The notes under the pieces are model-generated. The model was given only the letters and a program-made list of their open reading frames with translations, searched no databases and was not told the DNA's origin. Both the position numbers and the translations under genes were made by a program. 64,000 nucleotides of DNA from Datnioides undecimradiatus (lineage: Eukaryota; Chordata; Actinopteri; Lobotiformes; Datnioididae): assembly GCA_008933995.1 (NCBI GenBank), contig WARS01000016.1, forward strand, positions 14,472,608-14,536,607, in the 5' to 3' direction. This document shows, piece by piece, positions 56,481-64,000 of this stretch (position 1 is the first letter of the stretch; each line of letters begins with the position of its first letter).

Positions 56481-56494
56481 TCAGGAGATTAGCT

Positions 56495-56501
56495 ATGTAT
56501 G

Positions 56502-56561
<60 letters not shown>

Positions 56562-56612
56562 TACACATATATATATATATATATATACATACATATACAC
56601 ACACACACACAG
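56495..56612. repeat. Compound (TA)n/(CA)n microsatellite
   Basis: Alternating TA and CA runs, forming potentially self-complementary TATATA blocks, end about 25 bp from the stem-loop of the adjacent H4. Confidence 0.85.
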
Positions 56613-56635
56613 ACTCTCTAGATTAAAAAATACGT

Positions 56636-56651
56636 GGCCCTTAAAAGAGCC
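56636..56651 (-). terminator. Histone 3' stem-loop of H4 (with G-T wobble)
   Basis: The minus strand reads GGCTCTTTTAAGGGCC. One stem pair is T-G wobble, intermediate between the GGCTCT/AGAGCC and GGCCCT/AGGGCC forms seen elsewhere in the cluster. Confidence 0.88.
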
Positions 56652-56683
56652 TTTGTGTTGTAATCTGTGGGGTCTTTTTTTGT

Positions 56684-57004
<321 letters not shown>

Positions 57005-57069
57005 TTAACTCCCAAACAGATCAGACCAAGTGTAAATGCCCAGTGTACATATTAACTATTTAAATATTA

Positions 57070-57085
57070 TCTGCGGACGTAAAAG
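57070..57085 (-). promoter_or_regulatory. H4 promoter element (HINFP-like)
   Basis: Reverse complement of the shared 16-bp CTTTTACGTCCGCAGA, 74 bp before the H4 ATG, followed by the TATA-like TATTTAAATA. Confidence 0.65.
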
Positions 57086-57585
57086 AGAACCCGTGGCTGG
57101 AGTTGTACTAGGTGGAGCCCGGTCATCACACCTATCAGACGTCATAGCTGACGTCATAGCTGTTTAATGTCTGGGTTTCGACAACTGTGTTGTTAGATGC
57201 AGCTCTTCTTCTTAAATTTAATTAGTAACAGACACCTTTGTTTTGCTTTTACACTGCTGTCATACATGTATATTGCACCTTAAGGATAAGATAAAAGACA
57301 CGATCATCCTAAATCGAATTAGCACCATGGTCAGTTAATTACAAATTAATCAAACACAATATGCATTATACAATTCCTGTTCTTTTTACTTGTATTGTGA
57401 GTTTTGATTGATTTAAACTATGTATCCTTTCTCCTCTAAATCATTCCAGCATATTTAAGCAGAATATTGTAATGTATATCCTGTACTGCCAACTACTGCA
57501 GTACATTTGTTGGATTATCGTACATACAATTGACAAACTGAGGTAGGGGCGCGAGAACGTGTGAAATAGGAAAGAAGCACTTGAG
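57086..57585. other. Non-coding spacer
   Basis: AT-rich, no gene supported; contains two GACGTCATAGCTG copies near 57140-57160 (CRE-like TGACGTCA is not complete). Confidence 0.4.
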
Positions 57586-57600
57586 GTGGTCCTGAAAAGA
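57586..57600 (-). other. Half of an H2B stem-loop (relic)
   Basis: CTTGAGGTGGTCCTGAAAAG repeats the sequence around the true H2B stem-loop at 57755 (CTTGAG then GGTGGTCCTGAAAAGGACC), but the second arm is replaced by AGTTATG. It looks like a duplicated, broken H2B 3' end about 170 bp beyond the real one. Confidence 0.5.
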
Positions 57601-57754
57601 GTTATGCTGTGGAGGGAATACTTAATCCCCCTAGTGGTGGTGGGGGAGGATTTTGCATTGATAGTCCTATACCAGATACGTATAGAGAGAACCCATGTTT
57701 CATAGATGTAAAAAAAAAAAAGAAAAAAGGAAGAGCTCTTGAGTATGAGTGGGT

Positions 57755-57770
57755 GGTCCTGAAAAGGACC
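57755..57770 (-). terminator. Histone 3' stem-loop of H2B
   Basis: The minus strand reads GGTCCTTTTCAGGACC: perfect stem, TTTC loop, 27 nt past the H2B stop. Confidence 0.92.
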
Positions 57771-57797
57771 TTTGGGTTGTCAGAATAGACAAGAACT

Positions 57798-58169
57798 TTA
57801 CTTGGAGCTGGTGTACTTGGTGACTGCTTTGGTTCCCTCGGACACGGCGTGCTTAGCCAACTCGCCAGGAAGCAGCAAGCGGACGGCGGTCTGGATCTCC
57901 CTAGACGTGATGGTAGAGCGCTTGTTGTAGTGGGCCAGACGGGAAGCCTCCCCAGCGATACGCTCAAAAATGTCACCCACAAATGAGTTCATGATCCCCA
58001 TGGCCTTGGAGGAGATTCCGGTATCGGGGTGAACCTGCTTCAAAACCTTATACACGTAGATAGCGTAACTCTCCTTTCTGGTCCTCCTCTTCTTCTTGCC
58101 GCTCTTGCTGACGCTTTTGGAAACGGCTTTCTTGGAGCCTTTCTTGGGTGCTTTCGCAGGTTCGGGCAT
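57798..58169 (-). CDS. Histone H2B
   Basis: Intact 123-residue frame: [15 protein letters not shown] tail, [20 protein letters not shown], histone fold, and C-terminus [10 protein letters not shown] (with the ubiquitination-site lysine near the end). It forms the H2A-H2B dimer. The ATG at 58167-58169 lies 74 bp from the octamer-like ATTAGCAT; a TATA-like CTATATAGG (58194-58202) and an ATTGG box near 58280 are present. No intron. A perfect stem-loop follows. Confidence 0.97.
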   Translation of the reverse strand: MPEPAKAPKKGSKKAVSKSVSKSGKKKRRTRKESYAIYVYKVLKQVHPDTGISSKAMGIMNSFVGDIFERIAGEASRLAHYNKRSTITSREIQTAVRLLLPGELAKHAVSEGTKAVTKYTSSK

Positions 58170-58400
58170 GGCGATAGCGTGTAGATTTTTTTCCTATATA
58201 GACGAGCTGCTGGTACGCGGAGCACACAATATATATGTGCATGATGCTAATCATACTGTGCTGTTGCTCAGCCGCGATTGGTTGAGTTGTTGTTGCGCTC
58301 GAGACTGAGCGTGTGTCACAGTGGGCTGTATAATATGTCGGGTGTGACCTGTGAACTGCTACGCCTATCTATACATAAAATGCGGGGTTACGATTTGTAA
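58170..58400 (-). promoter_or_regulatory. H2B promoter and duplicated flank
   Basis: Octamer-like ATTAGCAT (minus strand, 58244-58251), CCAATCGCGGC box (about 58276-58286), then the distal GTCGGGTGTGACCT and CTATACATAAAATGC shared with 45550-45595. Confidence 0.6.
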
Positions 58401-60960
58401 CCAAAGATCTTCATCACCTTCTTAGAGTTGCGGCTGTTAAAGCTGGGTAAAGCTGGATATGGTCAATGCCCCGTTGGACAACTGCAAGGCTAAAACATCA
58501 GTTGATCAGCACCATAAGCACACAGTGCACAAACAAAGATAACATGAGTTTGTCATAGCTCTTTGGCCCTCCAGAATACTGAGCCCCGGTTTTGTTTATA
58601 GACCAAAAACAGCAACAGAAGGGGAAGCTGTTTGGACTGTCACACCCTACAGTAAGATAAAATAACCACTGTGGGCAAAAAGACAAAAAGCCATTTGCAC
58701 AATAGGGTCTTCATTTGCTTTTTAAAGCCTGTGCAGAGAGTGAACATTGTATGCCCACTGGAAAAAGCATTTTGAAGTTTGAGGTTTTGAAGCCACTACT
58801 TAAAAGGTATGGTCACCTTTTGTTTTCAGACCTGAGCTTAGAACAACCAGTAGGCCCTGGTCAGATAGCCTAGGAGGCCAGGAGGCTGGTCAGTTATGGA
58901 TGGATGGAGAATGTCACAGGTGTGCACTGACCATAGATTAGATAATTACATATAGTGGTTGCAATGCATGGTCTGATCAGAGGTAACATTGAGAATTCTT
59001 AAGTTTGACAGCATATTTCAGGGAGAGTAACAATCAGAACTTCATTCTTGATTAAGAAGTTGCAGGACCTCTTAATGAGTCCTTAATAGAAACCAAACAG
59101 TTGTGCAAAACAAAGAGTTTGTGTTGTCACATGTTACTCTAACAGAAATGCATAGACATACCTACACTCATACATAGCATAGTGACAGCAGCAGGGATAG
59201 TCTGGAAAATAACCTTTTCCTAATGATCAATTTTCTTCTCTCCCCTGAATGTGTTGTGCAGTAGTCAAAATACAAATTCTATTCCTACACATGTTGGTTC
59301 CACTTAGGACACACAAGATGCATCAGCTGTAGAGTCACTTCTGTGCCGCTCATGCACTCCGACAAGCAGAAAAATTAGCACAACGGCCTGCCTGCTCTCT
59401 CCTTTCCTCTGCCTCCCCACTTCTCACCCATCTGATCATATCTGTGATGTTTTTTTCTCTGAGCTATGAGTGTGATATGTCCCACCGGGTGAGTTAAACA
59501 AGGGTTATCACTCCCATTACTTCCCAGTTCCCATGCAAACAGCCAATATTATGCTAGCAGTTAATCTATCCATATTTAACAAATCCATAATAAGGAGGCT
59601 AATTCACATGCTCACCATAAAACATGTGCTGGAGTTTGTGCATCCAGGTGATTGAGTCACATCCATCAACTTAAACCTACCAGTACAAAAACTCACCTTT
59701 TGATTATTTCTGGACTTCATGCACTTAGGTTAGGTTAGGTTGAACAGTAAAGAAATATTTTCTCATATAAAGTGGGATCAAATGCCACCAAATACATTGT
59801 CTGTAGTACCCCTGAAACACCTAAATCCCTGCATGTCCTATCATGAAACACTTATGCTTGATGTCCCTCGGGAATTCATCATGCAAAATCCTGCAAATGC
59901 CAGAGAAAAACAAACAAACAAACAAACAAACAAACAGCATGCCCTCCTGATTTGGCCCACTAACTTTCCCCTTTTGCACTGTGGGCTTTTCTACCGGTGA
60001 GGCTGTGTTGTAACTGGTGATTATCAATGACAAGTTTGGGTTTGACACAGATTGTGATGCTTACATTTACTTTAAACATTTGAGGTCCATGGCAATAATG
60101 CACAAATGAGCATGGGGAGCATTACATACACACCACTGCATGTAGTCACATAATACACTGTAATATCAGTCCTACTGGTGAGCAGATAATCATAACTCAT
60201 CACACTAACTAGCAAAGGTCATTGCTAGCAATTGCTGCTTCCTTGTTACTGGGCCATGTTGTGTTCAGGAACAGCAGACCATCTAAAAATATTGCAATTA
60301 CACCTTGTAAAAGAGCACAATAAAAGTTCCACACAGAAATGTAAAGTAACAGTGATAATAGTGGTACAAATACAATTATTTGTACCAGTGAATGGTGAGC
60401 GTGGACATGACGAACATAAGTGGCCTGTCACTGCAGCTTCACCAAAAAGAAATAGCTAAACATGACATGCTGAACAAGGGAGAACAGTAAATAAGAGGAA
60501 GAAAGGAGCCACTGCTAAATGCTAAGTATCAGTCTGGTAGCTATGAAAGACTTAGTAGTAGTAGTGAGTAAAGTACTTAGTAAATAACTGTGGGATTAGT
60601 ATAAATTTTGCTTACGAGAGAAAGAGAGAGACTGAGCTAGAGGAGCAAAACCACGTTACCAATAACACATAAACCAAATTTACCTTATGTAGCATATCAG
60701 TAAAGACCCACTCGTGCAAACCACCACAGGTGGATATTTACAAAGTGTCAATACAAAGTGTCTTTATTTGTTTGTTTGATTTTAATTGTTGTAAACTCTC
60801 ATCAAAGACATGTTTTCTATTCGGAGAAACCGGTTTTGTTTTTCTAATAGAGAAAACCACCATACACCATGGCACCATAAGACTCGCCCATCATGTGTGT
60901 TTGCCACTACCATAATAATTTAAATTTATAATGAAATGACTGTCATCTTGTGGTTGTTTT
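58401..60960. other. Non-coding spacer
   Basis: No gene is supported over 2.5 kb. An (AAAC)n run lies at about 59908-59936. Short frames on both strands have no domain, and no histone fragments were recognised. Confidence 0.5.
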
Positions 60961-61415
60961 TCTTTTAATACTCTAAAGATACATGTGAACAAACGGGGAA
61001 ACACATTTTAATAAAGCTCTGAAGCATTTTAAACCATTTCAGGAGAGAAATGAGGAGGAAATGTCGCTGAGCAGTGCTGACTATGACAATGAATATGTGA
61101 GGTTTGGAGACTCCCAAAACAAAATGCAGACAGCATCGGAGCTTTACATGACTTGAATATGAAGAGACACCGGTCCGCTATCGACTCTTTTTACTATGAG
61201 CCCTCAGCTTTCCGGTTATATTTAGTTTTGAGGGTTTTATCGGTGAAGAGAAAACACAAGTGACACGATATTCAGACCGCACGCAGGAGACACGGGCTGG
61301 GTTGACTCTCCACGGTTCTCATGGTGTGTTTAAGTTCAGCCTCTGGCTCCGATTTCTCCATTAATCCGGTCACGTATTGTAGTTGTCGTGTACTGAGAAG
61401 AACACCTAAGAGACC
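60961..61415 (+). promoter_or_regulatory. H1 promoter module with AC box
   Basis: Homologous over about 400 bp with 36780-37200. AC box AAACACA at 61252-61258, 158 bp before the ATG. Confidence 0.7.
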
Positions 61416-62057
61416 ATGGCAGAAGTTGCTCCAGCCCCAGCCGCCCCCGCTCCGGCAAAAGCCGCTAAGAAGAAAGCCCCCAAGAAGAAGACTGGCCCCA
61501 GCGTCGGTGAGCTGATCGTCAAAGCTGTGGCCGCTTCCAAGGAGAGGAGCGGCGTGTCCGCAGCCGCCCTCAAGAAGGCTCTGGCAGCCGGAGGCTACGA
61601 TGTGGAGAAGAACAAGGCACGCGTAAAGACCGCCATCAAGAGCCTGGTAGCTAAGGGAACCCTGGTTCAGACCAAGGGAGTCGGGGCGTCCGGATCGTTC
61701 AAGATGAGCAAGAAGGCGGCTGAGCCCAAAGCCAAGAAGCCGGCGAAGAAAGCTGCTGCTGCTGCTGCTGCTAAAGTCAAGAAGCCCGCTGCAAAGAAAC
61801 CCGCAGCGGCTAAAAAGCCCAAGGCAGCAGCGGCCAAGAAGCCCAAGGCAGCAGCGGCCAAGAAGCCTGCAGCCGCGAAGAAATCCCCCAAGAAGGCCAA
61901 GAAACCCGCGGCAGCGACCAAGAAAGCAGCCAAGAGCCCCAAGAAGGCCACCAAGAGCCCCAAGAAAGTGGCCAAGAAGGCCCCCGCAGCCAAGAAAGCT
62001 CCCGCGAAGAAGGCTGCCAAGCCCAAAGCCAAGAAGGCAGCACCCAAGAAGAAGTGA
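61416..62057 (+). CDS. Linker histone H1
   Basis: Intact 213-residue H1 with the same architecture as the 37201 copy: N-tail, winged helix ([12 protein letters not shown] through [11 protein letters not shown]) and Lys/Ala/Pro-rich tail with SPKK sites. It differs in a run of GCT codons (61752-61775) giving seven consecutive alanines and in a duplicated KPKAAAAK unit, which account for the extra length. The AC box is intact upstream and the stem-loop is at 62092. Confidence 0.96.
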   Translation: MAEVAPAPAAPAPAKAAKKKAPKKKTGPSVGELIVKAVAASKERSGVSAAALKKALAAGGYDVEKNKARVKTAIKSLVAKGTLVQTKGVGASGSFKMSKKAAEPKAKKPAKKAAAAAAAKVKKPAAKKPAAAKKPKAAAAKKPKAAAAKKPAAAKKSPKKAKKPAAATKKAAKSPKKATKSPKKVAKKAPAAKKAPAKKAAKPKAKKAAPKKK

Positions 62058-62091
62058 GATCTCATTGTCAACATCAAATGTCTCGATAAAA

Positions 62092-62107
62092 GGCTCTTTT
62101 AAGAGCC
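62092..62107 (+). terminator. Histone 3' stem-loop of H1
   Basis: GGCTCTTTTAAGAGCC followed by ACCCACATT and the purine-rich AAAAGAGCA (histone downstream element-like), 35 nt past the stop. Confidence 0.92.
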
Positions 62108-62555
62108 ACCCACATTATCCTAAAAGAGCACCTTCCTTAGTATTGCCATGTGTTTTAACAGATAGTGATTCATTAATAATAAATAATAAATTAATAATAA
62201 ATAAATGACAGTAGAAACAAAAAGCCAATTGTTGTAACAATGCTTAAAATTAGGAAGCTGCTTTATTTTTTGCTATACTTGTTCATTATTATTAAAACAC
62301 AAGTAGTGCCAAAATATTTTTAGGCCATGGTCAATGAAACAAAAGGAGAACTGCATTGTATAAATGCTTATTCATGTATTCATTTTTAATGAGCAAGTAC
62401 CTTCATGATAAAGAGTGCGTCTCAAGAGCTGTTGTCTCATTCTCAGAGACTAACGTAAAGGTTAGTTAACAAAAACAAAAGTTTGTGGATCACCATTAAT
62501 TTTTAATTAATTCACCCATGAAGTGAGCTCATTGTTCTTTTTGTTCAATTTTTGA
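62108..62555. other. Non-coding spacer
   Basis: AT-rich; no gene supported. Confidence 0.45.
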
Positions 62556-62560
62556 TAAGA

Positions 62561-62576
62561 GGCTCTTTTAAGAGCC
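62561..62576 (+). terminator. Orphan histone stem-loop (H1 type) without a gene
   Basis: GGCTCTTTTAAGAGCC preceded by GATAAGA and followed by ATCCACATTGTCC then TAAAGAGCATCTTCGTCATT, matching the 3' flanks of the H1 genes at 37849 and 62092. No H1 codons precede it. It is a second, gene-less H1 3' end 470 bp after the real one. Confidence 0.85.
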
Positions 62577-63454
62577 ATCCACATTGTCCGTAAAGAGCAT
62601 CTTCGTCATTGTCCACAGTAAGGATTATTATAATGCACAATAGACAATATATAATAGTTGATTTGTCTTGATGAGACATCACCAGGCCAAGAGAAGACTG
62701 AAATATTCCTACAGCTAAATCAACTTTTTTAGTTTTTGAGCACAGCAAATACTCAACTACTAAAAAATATTGTCCAATCACAATTTTTAAAAAATTCCCC
62801 AATCTTTGTAAGGTACCAAAGCCCCACCCCTTCACATTGGGTATCATTGAAAAGCCCTAAATGTCATCTGTAGATAGCAAAAGGAGTTAATTCAGTAGTA
62901 TAAAGTGGGTGGGAGATATTCAGGTTTACAAATGTCCTCCACAGATGACAAATTTGAACTACTGGTAGTCAGGAGGATATTACACAGGATGTTGATGTTT
63001 ATATAGTTACTACCAATTACAATGAAAATATAAAACAAAATGTAACCGGTGAGAGAAAACCATAAATGGCAGGAACAATTGTAGGCTGTTTATTTATTTG
63101 TATTAATCCCCGTTACAGGGCAGATTTTTCTTTCTTGCAGTACAACTGCACCCACAAGCACACTGCGTAGGGCACCAACTGGTGGAGGACTTATAAAAAA
63201 ATAGCCTAAAAGAAGAATCATCAATGAATCAACAATAATATGTACCTATTTGAACACAAAAAAATGTGTCTCTTTAAAAATTGTGTTCTGTTAATTGTGC
63301 TTTTATTCCTGTAAAGGTAAATTATGAATTTATACTTTTAATAGTCTCTTGTAAACATAAAATTCCTTTTAATACTAAGCTTTTCCCCCTTCTATTAAAG
63401 AAAATTAAATTATGAACAATTTATTGTTCAGTTGAGTGACTGATTATATAGAGG

Positions 63455-63530
<76 letters not shown>

Positions 63531-63705
63531 GTTTATTTTGTTACATATTTGGGAGTAATTGCATAGATCTATATATTAGTTATATTTGTAAATAGTGAGG
63601 CATTGACCATGTTAGAGTAAATCTTGGCTTTTCTCCTCTTTTTCTATAAGTTGATTTTGCTATCAATATAACAAAATATATGGCATAGCTCTTTGAGAAG
63701 ATGTG
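62577..63705. repeat. Spacer with long (TG)n
   Basis: No gene; (TG)n microsatellite at about 63457-63525. Confidence 0.6.
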
Positions 63706-63708
63706 TGT

Positions 63709-63724
63709 GGCTCTTAAAAGAGCC
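63709..63724 (-). terminator. Histone 3' stem-loop of H2A
   Basis: The minus strand reads GGCTCTTTTAAGAGCC, 30 nt past the H2A stop. Confidence 0.92.
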
Positions 63725-63754
63725 GTTTTGTGGTTGCTGTCCAGAGGAGCAGGT

Positions 63755-64000
<246 letters not shown>

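Noticed and set aside
56226-56492. Paired open frames on both strands near 56.3 kb
   Set aside because: No domain, ordinary composition, and adjacent to repeat sequence and microsatellite.

Overview
The window is genomic DNA from a ray-finned (teleost, probably percomorph) fish. The evidence is vertebrate exon-intron structure with GT-AG splice sites, a fish-like non-muscle myosin II heavy chain gene, fish-like H1 proteins, and typical teleost mobile DNA (Tc1/mariner, hAT, pogo-like, piggyBac, LINE remnants, long CA/TA/TG microsatellites).

Region 1 (1-29.1 kb) holds one plus-strand gene, a myh9-type non-muscle myosin II heavy chain. It has a GC-box promoter and a non-coding first exon near 2.9-3.1 kb, a 4.5 kb first intron, about 41 coding exons from 7692 to 28171, and a 3' UTR ending near 29.1 kb. 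The P-loop, switch I and loop 1 exons (7.7-12.6 kb) and the whole coiled-coil rod (19.6-28.2 kb) read cleanly. Nearly every exon between 13.4 and 19.0 kb carries single-base insertions or deletions. A well-formed 21-nt optional exon lies exactly at motor loop 1. The introns contain a pogo-like MITE, an 886-bp hAT element and smaller repeats.

Region 2 (29.5-64 kb) is a replication-dependent histone cluster with all five classes. Copies that read as intact are H4 (35.2 and 56.7 kb), H1 (37.2 and 61.4 kb), H2B (57.8 kb) and a partial H2A running off the right edge. Between 39.9 and 53.0 kb lies an inverted arrangement H2A/H3-H2B-H4 | H2B-H3/H2A-H1 in which every gene has frameshifts. Truncated or internally deleted copies of H3, H1, H4 and H2A are scattered throughout. 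Most copies keep the 16-nt 3' stem-loop of histone mRNAs, class-specific promoter motifs are shared (AC box before H1, an HINFP-like site before H4, an octamer-like site before H2B), and H2A and H3 share divergent promoters.

Mobile DNA is mixed with the histone copies. There is a 586-bp hAT MITE with perfect 8-bp target duplications. A related hAT fragment has an H3 promoter plus the first eight H3 codons inside it. A Tc1 copy contains a hAT element that itself contains another hAT element. A piggyBac remnant is bounded by TTAA, and a LINE reverse-transcriptase remnant is present.

For the next reader: the two indel-rich zones (13.4-19.0 and 39.9-53.0 kb) look more like unpolished assembly than gene death, because the proteins continue almost unchanged in alternating frames. 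The myosin and the damaged histone copies should therefore not be called pseudogenes without read-level checking.
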